Source: Meconema thalassinum (taxonomy: Eukaryota > Arthropoda > Insecta > Orthoptera > Tettigoniidae). From it: a stretch of 64,000 bases of DNA. The stretch covers positions 131,778,533 through 131,842,532 of the forward strand of contig OX336393.1 in NCBI GenBank assembly GCA_946902985.2, read 5' to 3'. Both the position numbers and the translations under genes were made by a program. The first letter of the stretch is position 1; each line of letters opens with the position of its first letter. Below are positions 30,813 to 42,365 of this stretch, one piece after another. Below the pieces are notes generated by a model. That model saw only the letters and a list, made by a program, of their open reading frames with translations. It searched no databases and was not told the origin of the DNA.

Positions 30813-31556
30813 ATGGAAAAGCCGCTGATAGAAAGCACTACCCCAGGTGGCAGCTCGGAAGAGAAATCCACCATTGCGTTATGCAATGCATCGGGACCTA
30901 GGGTTCTGGGGAGTCCCAACATCTGCAATAGGGATGAGTCGGAGCATCCTTGGAATCCTTCCAGACTTAAGTTTAAACATAAGTTTTTTGCAGGTACTTT
31001 GAATGTAAATTCTTTACTGAAGGTGGGTAAACAGAAGGAATTAGAACTGCTTTTAGATAGAAACGAAATTCAAATTTTAGCAGTACAAGAGACAAGATAT
31101 TTGGATGAGAATGTGACAGAAACGAAAGATTATAGAATCTTTAAAGGTAAACCTGCGATTAAAATTATGAAAGGAATGCCACTCTTGGGAACAGCCTTTT
31201 ATGTCCATAAACATCTATTAGCCAATGTAACTGAATTCAAATCACGCTCAGAAAGGATGTGTCTTTTGACAATGAAATGCAAAAATAAAATATATACTTT
31301 TGTTAATTGCCATGCGCCAATAAACGAAGACAACAAGAAGAACCCAAATAAAGTAGAGGAATTCTGGGACCTCCTAGATGATGAAATATCTAAAATTCCA
31401 AAATCAAATGTGGTGATATTACTTGGAGATTTCAATGCCCAAATAGGAAGAGAGAGGATTCATAGACCAATAGTGGGAGAATATGCTGCACACCAAAGAA
31501 CAAACAGAAATGGGATGAGATTAATTACTATTTGTAAAAACTTTCAACTTAAGTAA
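30813..31556 (+). pseudogene. LINE ORF2 endonuclease part
   Basis: 248 codons. GTLNVNSLLKVGKQKELELL, then ILAVQETRY (catalytic Glu), VNCHAPI and LLGDFNAQIGRE are the APE endonuclease motifs that nick target DNA. A TAA (31554-31556) interrupts the frame, which then continues in phase (31557-32204) with FQLDHVAI and FDSDHYL, the endonuclease's terminal SDH. So one stop breaks an otherwise continuous domain. Confidence 0.8.
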
Positions 31557-32204
31557 ATGTCAACTTTCTTCAAGAAATTGCCAAGAAAAGCTAAAACATG
31601 GATTTCTCCAAATCCAATACTAGGTGAATTTCAACTGGATCATGTAGCTATATCCAAAAGAAACATGAAAGAAATTATGAATATCAAGGTTATAAGAAGC
31701 AGAGAATTTGACTCTGATCACTATTTGTCTAAAATTAAACTCAAATTCTTACCCAACAGAAACCACAGAAGGGGGGAAAGAGTAAATAAATATAACACAA
31801 ATAGACTTCAAATTACACAAGAAATATTGGAAAATTTTCAGGAAGAAATAAAAGTAACTCATCATGGGAAGTGGCAGGATTTATCTAAAGAAATAACCAA
31901 CGCAGCTCAGAAGACGTTTGGGCTAGCCAAACCTAAGAAGAAACCTTGGTGGAATCAAGTATGTGAGGATACGTTACAAGAGAGAACAAAACAATGGAAA
32001 AAGTGGAAATGCTCTGGAAAGACGGAACATTATGACCAATTCAAACAGCAAAGGAAAGACACTGCTAGAATAATAAGAGGAGTTAAAAGATCATTCGAAA
32101 AATCACAACTTACTGACCTGCAAGACAGCTTTGTTAAAAATAACTCTCGAAACTTCTATCAGACTTTTAAGAGTCAATTAAAGGAGTATCAAGCACCTAC
32201 CTAG
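31557..32204 (+). pseudogene. LINE ORF2 endonuclease C-terminus and linker
   Basis: In phase with the preceding frame. Ends at TAG 32202-32204. The Lys-rich linker (WWNQVCEDTLQERTKQWKKW) is typical of the region between endonuclease and reverse transcriptase. Confidence 0.7.
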
Positions 32205-33710
32205 CATATGCTTTAAAGATGAAAATGGTAGACTTGGCCTAAGCAATGTTGAGAACTGTGAAATACTTGCGAAGCACTTTGATCAACTTTTAAACTGCCC
32301 TGAACCAGATCATAAGGTGGAATTCTCACAAGCAACAGAAAATCTGGAAGAAGATATACCACCCAATGCTGAAGAAATTAAAGAGGCAATTAACAATCTA
32401 AAAAATAATAAAGCTAGCGGAGAGGACTCTATAACAGCTGAATTTTTGAAATAGTCTCAATCAAAAATCATTGAAGAGCTGCAGTTAATCTTTGAAGATA
32501 TTTGGAGAACAGAGAGGATTCCAGAGGAATGGAAAGTGGCTCTAATACACCCATTGCATAAAAAAGGGTACAAACAAAACGTTGATAACTATAGAGGCAT
32601 CTCTCTTCTTCAAATTGCATACAAGGTATTTTCAAAAATATTGCTGAATAGAGTAGAAACATCACTTGACAAGCAACTGGGCGAGTATCAAGCTGGATTT
32701 CAAAAAGGTAGATCTTGTTCAGAACAAATATTTAACTTAAAATCCATAATTCGCCATAGGGTACTGAATTCAAAGGACATAGTTGTGACTTTTGTAGATT
32801 TTAAAAAGGCCTTTGACTCGGTTGATAGAGAAACCATTGATAAAACAATTCGTGAATTTGGAGTGAAAACTAAATTGGCAAACCTAATACGTGAAACCCT
32901 TACTGACACGATTTCGAAAGTAAAATTTATGGGTGAGATATCAAAATCTATTAAGATAAATACAGGTGTACGGCAGGTGAAGGTTTATCACCCCTTCTGT
33001 TCAACTGTGTTTTAGAGAAAATTGTAAGAATTTGGAATGTAAAGCTAAAAGAACATAACATTTCACCAGTAACTTTGGGGAGAAGAAACAAAGGCATTGA
33101 AATAAGTTGCCTAGCATCTGCAGACGATTTTGCTATATTGTCAGAAAACCTAACAAGTGCAACAACACAAATCAATCTCTTGGAAGAAATAGCCAACAAA
33201 ACAGGTTTGAGAATCTCCGTAGAAAAAACTAAATTTATTACAAACATCAAGAACGCTTCAAAATATTTGGCAGCAGATATTGGCCCAGTGGAAAAAGTAA
33301 AGAAATTCAAATATCTGGGAGAAATAATTCAAGAAAATGGTTTAGAAAAATCTTCGGTAGAAGAAAGGGTACACAAGATGGAAAGAGCATATGGTATCAC
33401 TATGAATTTTTATAACAAAAAGTGCTTATCTAAAAATCTTAAAAATATGGCACTACACTACAGTGGTGAAACCGGAATGCCTATACGCAAGTGAATGTCT
33501 GGTACTAAACTATAGATTAGATAAACTTGAAGTACTAGAAAGGAGAATCGTGAGGAAAATTTTAGGCCCAGTGAAAACAGCAGAAGTATGGAAATTAAGA
33601 TCTAATGATGAAATATACATGGACATAGAAAATATAACAGAAACGATAAGAAAAAAGGAGATTGCAATTTTTTGGACATATTTACAGAATGGATGATTCC
33701 AGATTAACAA
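32205..33710 (+). pseudogene. LINE ORF2 reverse transcriptase part
   Basis: Shifted frames carry LKNNKASGEDSI (about 32398), EEWKVALIHPLHKKG, NYRGISLLQIAYKVFSKIL, EYQAGFQKGRSC and VTFVDFKKAFDSVD (catalytic Asp). At GVRQ (about 32968-32979) one base is missing, so the next motif is out of frame. The ASADDFAIL catalytic block lies at about 33115-33141 in another frame, then KFKYLGEII and CLYASECLVL to about 33700. Multiple stops and shifts: inactive. Confidence 0.8.
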
Positions 33711-35671
33711 AAAGGATATTCAATTACCTTTGGGAGAAAAGGGCAACAACTAGCTGGATTCAAGAAGTAAAGAAAGATTTAGAAAACATAATATAAGTGA
33801 AGAAGAAACGGTGAACAGAGAGATCTTTAGAAAAAGGGTATTAAATATGAAAGGATTCCAAGGAAGATTGCCAAAGAAACCTGGTGCGAAGTGGTCCGAG
33901 GACAGAAAGAAGCAGCATAGTGAACGGATGAAGGAGTACTGGAGGGAACGGAAGAGAAAACAACAAAGTGTGAAGAATTGAAATTGGCACGTGGTCCCTA
34001 GCAGGCCTCATCGGAAAGAAGAAGAGGAATGATGCTTCGTTGTATGGTGAGCTATTAAATCATATCAACATATTAAATTTGTACTCACTTTCATTTTTGC
34101 TGGGTTGGTCCAGCATGCCAACCACTCGCCCGCCATGATGCTTATTTTAAGCCATCATGATATTATTCACACGACACATTGTATAAACTTTACACATGGT
34201 AATTATATTTTTCACTACTGGCATTTTCACTTTGACACAATACACATTATTTTACCATATAAACATAAACATTTTAAAAATCACTGTAATATAACTTTAT
34301 ACACAATTCTCGCACCAATTTCACACATGGATCCTTGATTGGATTCCCACTATCACCTGACCTCAGAGATGCGATGCAGCTAACTCCTGACAACCGCTGG
34401 TCTCCTTGAAAGTCTATCTTGCGTGTGTGTGTTCGACTCCCGTCACCTACAGTTTATGTCTCCTCTACTGCAAATTTGTTCAATCCTAGGTCGCGACTAC
34501 TTGTGACGCCTCCCAGGCTCCCGTAACTGTAGTGATAATTACAATAATACGTTATTTTACCCGTGATAACACTTCCTGGTTATGTTCATTGTCTGTAACA
34601 TCATCCTTAATTATCTCTACGCTGTACTGATTCTATACTCGAGTATGCTGTTGCTTAAACGTCTGCTGTAGACTAATTCTTATATGATAAATAATTGCTG
34701 TTATTAAGCTGCCTGATGTGCTTTTCATTGTTCACTGCTAGTACATTTGAGCGTCAATACTTTATAAATTCCGCGCACTTTCTTGCGTGATCCGTCAGCG
34801 TGTTAGCTCACGGGTTGAGTCAAGACGAACTGACTTCCCTGCTCCAACTTCTCCTATATAAAGCTTCCTTATGAAAGGTAGTTCACTGGATTTCCAGGAA
34901 CGACTCTCTTCTTGATATAATACATTTTTAGACAAAGTGAAGTATGATCCTTGTTTGTCTATGCGTGGAGGTCCCAAAATCACTCGCGTGCAGGCAATTG
35001 CTTCGGCCAATTAATTATAATTAATTGCTTTCTTCCAGGGCGACATGACGCTACTCCGGTAATTCCCCTCGGCTCCTCCACAAATCCTTACTCTGTAGCG
35101 GTTGATGTCTGTGCAGAGGTTCCTTTAAATATGCAGGCTTTAATTTAGGCGTGAGAACACTCCTAAATTATCTTTCCTAGAATACATGCATCTGGGTGTA
35201 AATTTCATCTCAATTCATTGCTCCATTTGGCTGTAATTAATTAATTTATGTGGGCGACCGCCCCCACTCCCCTGTTAAGCCTTGTTGAAGGGGCATTTCT
35301 CGGTCGTTAATCACGCCCTTCAGCTTCCAGCCACGCCGAAAGTAGGACGTAGGCGCCATGTCTACTCCTCCCACATTCAACTCCGCTTTGTCAAAATGTC
35401 AAGCTGGCTCGCTTCCTTGCGCTCCAGCATCTAAAACGTACATAGGCTTGTATTTTCTGCAATAATCCACCTTAAAAGCTATAATATTCCCGTTCTGGCC
35501 GTAAAATGCTGCTATTATAATTATATGCAGATATAACTCATTGTTCTTCGGGTTCACTGTGGCTGTTCCCCCTCAGAGATAAATGATTCGATTCTGTGCA
35601 GAATCATGGGCCTGGTCTTCTTTGATAGAGACCCCAGTTCGATGCCAGTCAGCCGTGTCTAATTGGGCACA

Positions 35672-35686
35672 TCTTTCCCCTGCTAA
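35672..35686 (-). promoter_or_regulatory. Polypurine tract of the Gypsy element
   Basis: On the minus strand 'agcaggggaaaga' directly precedes the TG of the 3' LTR, the expected plus-strand primer site for reverse transcription. Confidence 0.75.
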
Positions 35687-35980
35687 GCTCGAAAAATTCA
35701 TTTTACAAGTGAATTGTTTCGAGCCTCTAGACGGCATCGACTATGTAGACAGTGTTTACTTTAGGCGGTCAGTGCTCCCGGGCAGTGGGTCGTCTCGTTC
35801 CCCTACTCCACTATGTCTACCGTCTCGTATTTCCTTGTTCTCTGCCCTTAGCCGTTCATTCATCGCTTGGAGCTCCCTCGCTGCCTCCCGTAACTGGTTG
35901 TAAAATTCTTCCAACTGACAGCTGCACACTTCCCTCGTCCCCCCTGGGTTAACGAGCTGGCTGCCTTGTTTCCTTTCTCC

Positions 35981-36876
35981 CTAGTGTAGGCTTTTCTGAG
36001 GACTCTCTGCGTGCATATTTAATGACTCCCCTTCCATTTGGGCGTGCATGGCTTGCTCTTCTGTGGTTTCATATTCCTCCGGTGGACTATACAATTTTAG
36101 GTTGGCAGCGTTTACTACTACTTCTCTGCCTGTTTCTTCATCTTTAATTCTGTAGGCATTATTTTGCAAGTCCCTTATAATCAGATAGGGCCCGTGATAA
36201 TTATGTTGGAACTTTTTGTATTTCCTGTTCTCTGGGTATGAACTAGCTGTTTTTTTAATAAGACGTACTCTCCCACGAGTAGTGGCCTGTGCTAGCGTTT
36301 CCTTCTATTCCTCCGCTGCCGTCTGTCCTCTTGTTTCTTGAGATACTGGAATGTTCTCTGGATCCTCAACTCGCGTCCAGGCTGCGCGTCTACAGGTGTC
36401 CGAATGACGTTGTTCCATGGCCTCTCCGTTCTTCTATCAAGGTGTAGGCTCACGGGCACTTCCCCTGTCGCTTCGTGCACTGTATTGTTAATACGATACT
36501 CGATAATTTCTAGTACGTCTATCCACTTCCAGTTCTCTGTAGAGCAGTATATTTTCATGTATTTTTGCAGTTCTCTCATCACTCTTTCCGCGCTGTTAGA
36601 CACCGGGTGTCGAACTGTGGACAAAATCTGTCTTATTCTCAGATTTTCCAGCTCCCTGCGAAATTCTACGCAGGTAAAACAGCTACCATGATCAGACAAT
36701 ATGTTCTCCGGCTGCCCTAGTATAGGAATGACTCTTTCCTTCAGTCTTTTAAGTACCTGTTTCGTACTGGTCATCTGAATTGGACATAGGACTACCATTT
36801 TAGAAAACACGTCTAATGCAACTAGGATATGTCTATTTCCCCTTTTAGCTCTCGGAAGAGGGCCGAAGTTATCCAA
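35981..36876 (-). pseudogene. pol: Gypsy pol: integrase core and C-terminal domain
   Basis: The frame at 36876-36292 continues the previous piece. The DDE core appears as VALDVFSKM (first Asp), ILSDHGSCF (second Asp) and NSAERVMREL (Glu). After a frame break near 36290, about 36230-35981 reads YHGPYLIIRDL, the GPY/F module of Gypsy integrases, then AANLKLYSPPEE. All three catalytic residues remain but the gene is in two pieces. Confidence 0.83.
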
Positions 36877-36885
36877 TGCCAGAAG

Positions 36886-37788
36886 CTAACATGGCTTCTC
36901 TGGCAGGAGTGGTATCGCTTTTTGCCTCATTAAATACGAGTTAGGCTTTACTCGCTGGCAAATATCGCATGTGTTGATTGTATTTCTGACTGTATCTCTA
37001 AGTTTTGGCCAAATGAATGCTTCTTTCAGCAGGACAACAGACTTGTCTACGCCAGGGTGGCCAAAAGCTCTGTGTGCCAACCATACTAGTCTTCTCTGCA
37101 ATGCTGGCGGTATAACAATCCTGGGTCGAGTGTGATCTGCATCGCTCCATTTGTGTAGCATCTGGTTAAACCATAAATATTCCGTTGATAGTGCCTCGGC
37201 TTCTACATACATCGGGGTTCCTCTGACAAGCTTTCCTTCGAAGTAATTAATCATTAACCGTATCCAGGGATCTTCACGTTGAAAAACGGTGATATTCCTT
37301 AGATCATCTAACGTCTTCTGGTCTCTATCTTCTATGTCGATAGCTAGAGCTTCCTCTTCATCAGCTGTCGGGTATCTGCTTAGCAAGTCAGGTATAATAT
37401 TGTCCTTCCCCGGGCAATACTCGATTTCCACTTGAAATTGCTGTATATACAAGGACCACCTCGTCAATCTTTGACTTGACAAGTCAGTTTTCAACAGGAA
37501 TGTTAGGGCTTTATGGTCCGTTCTCAATACGATTCTGAACCCATAAATCTCCTTTCGCCAATACTGTAAAGCATATAGTATTGCGAGTAATTCTAACTCC
37601 GTGACCGTATAATTCTTTTCATTAGGTTTCAATCTTCTGCTTATGAATGCAATATAAGTTTTCTCTTCTGGCCTGTCCACATTTTCCTGGTATAGCATCG
37701 CCCCAATGCCTATAAGTGATGCGTCAGTCTGAATAATAAATTTCTGGGTATAGTCTGGATATCCTAATTTAACATAATCTAAAAGCAT
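36886..37788 (-). pseudogene. pol: Gypsy pol: RNase H and integrase zinc-binding domain
   Basis: In frame with the reverse transcriptase piece, after the TAA. TDASLIGIGAMLYQ, TELELLAILYAL and RTDHKALTFLL carry the RNase H Asp/Glu residues. PGKDNIIPDLLSRY ends the domain. The integrase zinc finger is HRAFGHPGVDK...CDICQR (HHCC). An in-frame stop (complement of about 36886-36888) cuts it before the integrase core. Confidence 0.85.
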
Positions 37789-37797
37789 CTGTTTAGG

Positions 37798-39276
37798 TTA
37801 CACGAAGGCTTCCTCGCATTTTTCCGTCCATCGCCACCTTCCCCCTTTCTTCAGTAAATATTGGAGTGGTGCCACGGTCTCGGTATATTTCGTGCAATGG
37901 CTCGAAAAGAATCCAATAACGCCTAGGTATTGCCTGACGTTCTTCACCTTCGTTGGTCTCGGGAAATGTTTAATGACCTCCAATTTTCCCGGATTTGGCC
38001 TAACTCCTTGCGCATCTATTACATGGCCTAAGAATTTAACTTCTCTCTGACCAAAGTTAGATTTCTTTAGATTGACCTTAAAGTTAGCCTGACTTAGGTC
38101 GTCCAATAGCTTGCGTAGATCTCTGATGTGTTCTTCGACTGTTTCTGATGTCAGCAGGATATCATCTACATAGCTTATGGTTGATGCTTTTACTTCTTCA
38201 GACAGGTTTCGATCAAGCGCTCGTATCAACGCTGAACCCGCTGTTTTCAAACCAAATGGGAGACGCACAAACGAGTATGTATGCTGATCGAATAAGAAAC
38301 CGGTTAATAAGCTTGTTTTCTCCTCTAGTGCAAGAAGGTGAAAACTTGCAGTAATGTCAAGATTTGGGAATACAGTCCTTCCTTTGAATCTTCTGAGGAT
38401 CTCCTTTATGGGTGGCACTTTGTCAAATTCCGGTATGACCTTGGAATTCAAATTCCGCAAGTCCAGGCATATCCTTACACTTCCGTCCTGTTTAGGCACC
38501 ACTACCAATGGGCTGACATAAGGTGTGGCTGTCTTTACAATGACGCCCGCCTCCAGCATCTCCTGTATTGCTTCCTTGACCTTTAAATAATGTTTCTCGG
38601 CTACAGGGTAAGGCTTTTGTCTGAATGGTGTCCAGTCACTAACTTGGAACGCATATTGGAAATTCTTGATCCAGCCAGGTCTCGAATCGAAGACTCCTTT
38701 ATATTCAAATAACAGTTCCCTTAACATTTGCTTATGCTCTGGACCAATTTTAGCTTCCTCTATCTTTTTCCCCAGGCATTCTTTGAATTGTGGTTCGAGG
38801 TCCTTTTCAATGTCTGCGGCCAGTGTTGCCAACTCTCCCTCGATGTCTTCTGTTGTCAATACTGCATCCCCGGTCATATCTCCGTTTGTATGCCATACGT
38901 ACTCTTCTGGTCTCGTTTCACTATGTTTTAATGAGATCTCTAAATTCTCCTTTTCCTCACTCGCGCGAAACATAACAATGTCTTGTGAGAGATCTATTAT
39001 GACCTTATATTTTCTTATGAAATCCATGCCAACAATAATGTTAAGAGGCAGCTTATTCACAAGTAGGAAACTCTGTGAAAATATAGAGTTCCCTATCTGT
39101 AAATCTAAAAATACTTGGTATCTGCATATCATTACTTTATCTGGCATCACGCCTTTTATCTTCACGCTTGAAATTGGTATTTTCAATACGTGGATTTTAC
39201 TTTGGATTTCATTATATAACGCCTGGGTAATTAAACATACAGTCGAGCCCGTGTCTAGAAGACTCCTTATCTTCAT
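37798..39276 (-). pseudogene. pol: Gypsy pol: protease and reverse transcriptase
   Basis: 492 codons. Residues 6-9 are the retropepsin catalytic DTGS. The reverse transcriptase follows with VSPLVVVPKQDGSVRICLDL, LDITASFHLL, RLPFGLKTAGS and the YVDD catalytic motif (near residue 368), then FLGHVI and the 'thumb' GVIGFFSSH. It ends at an in-frame TAA (complement of 37798-37800) exactly where the RNase H frame continues, so this is a mutated read-through of one polyprotein. The true upstream start is not clear; the frame overlaps the gag end region. Enzymes act in cytoplasmic virus-like particles. Confidence 0.88.
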
Positions 39277-39473
39277 GCCTGCGTGTTTACAATTATAATG
39301 GGTAGTTCCCTTCTTACAGTGACCGGCCCTTCCTCTCGGTCTTCAATGAGTTCCTCAGGTTTAGCAATCCAGTTTACCACATTCACTGTATTCCACCCTG
39401 CATTTATCTCTCCTATTTGGTCATTTAATTTTGGTGTTTCTTTTTCTATTGCCCCATTTCTTGTGCAGTTCTC

Positions 39474-41811
39474 CTATCTGTCTTCGTGCTGCTGAAGTTC
39501 CAGACTCTTGGCTCCGTCATCATTCTTATAGATGTCGGGTGACCTTCTATTTTTAATTGCTTCATCCCAATGCACTTGCGATTTTGTGTTATCATCTCCA
39601 CGCTCCTCCATATATCTTAATGATGCGTGATAACGTTCTTCTGCTTCTACGTCGAACCCGCGACTCTGTTCTTGGGATCTCCAGTCTCGATTATTCCCAT
39701 CTCGGCCGTAATTTCTCCTGTTATCAGGCTGTTGATTTCTTGTATCACGCTGATTCCAGGTTTTCCTTCCTCGGTGTCCGCGGTTCGATCTCCCTCTGTA
39801 TGCTGGCCTCCAATTCTGGTTTTCCCTTTCTTCTCGTTGCCAGTCTGACTTCTCAGTTCCTGTGCTAGTAGATTTACTTTTGGTCTGCACCCTAGTCCTT
39901 TCGGTTTGTGCACTAGTCATGTGGACTTGTTCCGTGTTCCGACTCTGCCTCGTATGCTGCGTTGTGGTGAGATCGAGCTGTCTAAGCATTGCCTCCATTT
40001 CAATCGCTGTCTTGGCGTTTACCGAGATTAATAGTCGTTGCACTTCGTATGGTAATTGCTTGGCTATCGCTACACAAAGGTCTAGTTCTCTAGGGGCCTC
40101 GTCAAACTCTTTAAAACGGCATAATTGTGCTATGAAAATCTCGGCATATTTCGTTGGATTATTTGTACTATAGCGTCTGGAGTACAAGTCCAATCTTAGA
40201 TTCTGTTGGATATTTGCATCCCAGTATCTTCTTAAAATGCCTGGCGGAATTCTTCTACGGTGTCAAACGTTTAACGAAAACTTCTGGACCATAAGGCGCA
40301 TTCACCTTCAGTCAGTTTTTCGATAGCTCTTAATCTTCGCTCTGGCGGTACCTTTGCGTCATTTTATTATCGGAAACCGCTTTGAGCCAGTATTTGGGTG
40401 TCATATTTGAGTTACTCCCAGAATACTTTCTCGGTTTCTCGTCACTAGCCCTTACAACAGTGACTATCTGATTTTGTACAGCATTTTCATGCGGTGTGGA
40501 CGTAGCGATAGGTATACCAGGTGTGGTATACGGGCTGTCACTTGGCATGACTGTATTTTTTGGAGTGGGCTGTTCCTCTATATCTGCCCATATTTCTCCT
40601 ATGTTCATCTATGCTTCCTTCATTAGACCTAGGATTTCGCAATATGGACTCCTCATGTGCGATCATTCTGGTTTCCATTTGGCTGTGCCTGTTTTCCGCT
40701 CTTTCTAAACGAGCTAATACCTCTCGTTCTATTTTTTCCAGGCGATCACGGTTTTTCTCTGCCATAGAAAGGATTTTCTCCCTGTCATCTTTAAGGCTCT
40801 CTTTTATATGAGAAATTTCCCCCGCTAAACCTTGCCTTACCTCGGCAAGCGTTTTATCACTGGCTCCATTTTTCAAGCCCTCTCGAAGTTCCAACTCTTC
40901 TCGTAAGCCTGTAACCTCTTTCTGGATGTGACCGTGCATATTGGAGATTTCGGTCCTTATTTTGGTAATTTCTCCCTGGTCCTCATCTTGCCTTTTATGA
41001 ATGACCCGCTAGATCGTTTTGAGTTTGTTCTAACTCTTTTTGAACATTTCCAACATGCGTCTTCATGTTTATGATTATTCCCTTATTTTCTTTAGCGGAA
41101 GATTTTATTTCACTGATCTCCTTGCATTGGTCAAGGATATTCCGATCCTGCTTCCTTAATGCTTCGTCAACAGCTTTTGCGTAGCCCGCCATACGATTAC
41201 TCCATTTTTCGTCGCTGTCTTCAAGCCTTTGATCCACGGTCTGAGTGAACGTATTTAATTGCTCTTGCTGCCGCTTAGTGTTCGCTTCGTTCTGATTCTG
41301 AATATCTTTAAGCTCTACTGACATACTGTTTAGTCTATCATTGACCTCACGTTGTGATTCTCTGCACGCTTGCAGATTATTCTCGAGCTTTACCTCTATT
41401 GACTCAAAGCGTTTGTCATTATTTGCTTGCATCTCTGAAACCACGCTAACAATCTTGTTAGTTACCTCTTGTTTAATAGATTCTTTAACATCATCATTTT
41501 TTTTTATTGACCTCTAATAAATTTGAATCTAACTGCGTGTTTACCGTAGCCAACATCTGGCTCACCTCGGTTTGATTAGCCTCCAACCTATTGTTCATTT
41601 CAGTTTGATTAGTCTCTAACTGAGTATTTACCGTAGCCAACATCTGGCTCATTTCAGTTTGATTAGTATCTAACCGATTGTTTACTGTATCCAATCTACC
41701 AGCTATTTCATCTTGAAATGCTTTAGCATCTTCTCTACTCTTGGCATGAGTAGCATCGAAATGTCCCTTCAACTCTGCGATACATTTAAGTACCCCCTGA
41801 GTGCCAGCCAT
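39474..41811 (-). pseudogene. gag: Gypsy gag, broken into several frames
   Basis: Starts with MAGTQGVLKCIAELKGH (complement of about 41811) and runs through Gln/Asn/Glu-rich heptad-like repeats (NTQLETNQTEM repeated three to four times), i.e. a long coiled coil. A capsid-like part follows (SRRYSTNNPTKYAEIF and LDLCVAIAKQLPYEV, 40193-40030), then an Arg/Asn/Gln-rich basic tail suited to nucleic-acid binding, with no CCHC knuckle. Open pieces at 41811-41494, 41444-40995, 40939-40538, 40608-40330 and 40193-39474 are in successive different frames, so at least four frameshifts or stops separate them. Confidence 0.75.
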
Positions 41812-42347
41812 CCTGTATTTCTTATCTTTGAGATATAGGGAGGCCGTTGCTGTGCATGCTGGTGCGTTATATTGGGAAAAGAATTCCTATGTCGCGAGAA
41901 CAACAACATTCATTTTAGCACAATACTGTGACCACCTATGGGATGGGTTTAGACCCTCGTACCCGTCCGTATATTCACTCGTCTGACAACAATGTCTAAT
42001 GTCTGAGTATCACCTTAAAAGACTCACAATCGCTCAAACACAGTTTGAGGAAAAATATACTATTATGGTTTTCCCCCAGGAAACCATATTATTATTATGG
42101 GGTTTTCTGAATCCCATAAGCCTCACGTTATTACGGGTGCCATGATAAATAAAGAGGAGGATGCTCATGCGTTACATTACATTTAAGCATGTCTTATGGA
42201 GGATTATCAACATTTATTTTAAACGTGAAGGCTTATTAACTATGGGACGCGGCCTTTTCCTAATATACCCCAGCTTTGCTGCTATACTTGTCCCTACCAT
42301 TTAATATCTTGGCCGACTATTAGTAGTACCTGTGACTCAATCCCAGT

Positions 42348-42365
42348 ACAATAACATGTCCTCCA
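42348..42365 (-). promoter_or_regulatory. Candidate primer binding site
   Basis: On the minus strand the base after the 5' LTR's CA is followed by TGGAGGACATG. A TGG start (complement of tRNA CCA) is expected; I cannot name the matching tRNA. Confidence 0.4.

Larger units (their letters stand above)
30700..34030 (+). mobile_element. APE-type LINE inserted in the Gypsy 3' LTR
   Basis: Plus-strand LINE with endonuclease and reverse transcriptase coding in pieces from 30813 to 33700 and a 3' tail ending in GAA-rich 'ggaaagaagaagaggaa' (34012-34030). Its 5' limit is uncertain because this part of the LTR has no counterpart. No target duplication found. Confidence 0.75.
28653..35671 (-). repeat. 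3' LTR of the Gypsy element, interrupted by a LINE
   Basis: Homologous to the 5' LTR over 28653-30153 and 34316-35671. The 4.16 kb between (30154-34315) is absent from the other LTR. It holds a LINE (about 30700-34030) plus flanking sequence that may be original LTR lost from the 5' copy. Native LTR length is at least about 2.86 kb, unusually long for Gypsy. Confidence 0.85.

Noticed and set aside
35583..35903. 106-codon plus-strand frame over the LTR/internal junction
   Set aside because: Antisense to the Gypsy element and spans its LTR boundary.
38666..39298. 210-codon plus-strand frame
   Set aside because: Shadow of the protease/reverse transcriptase coding strand.
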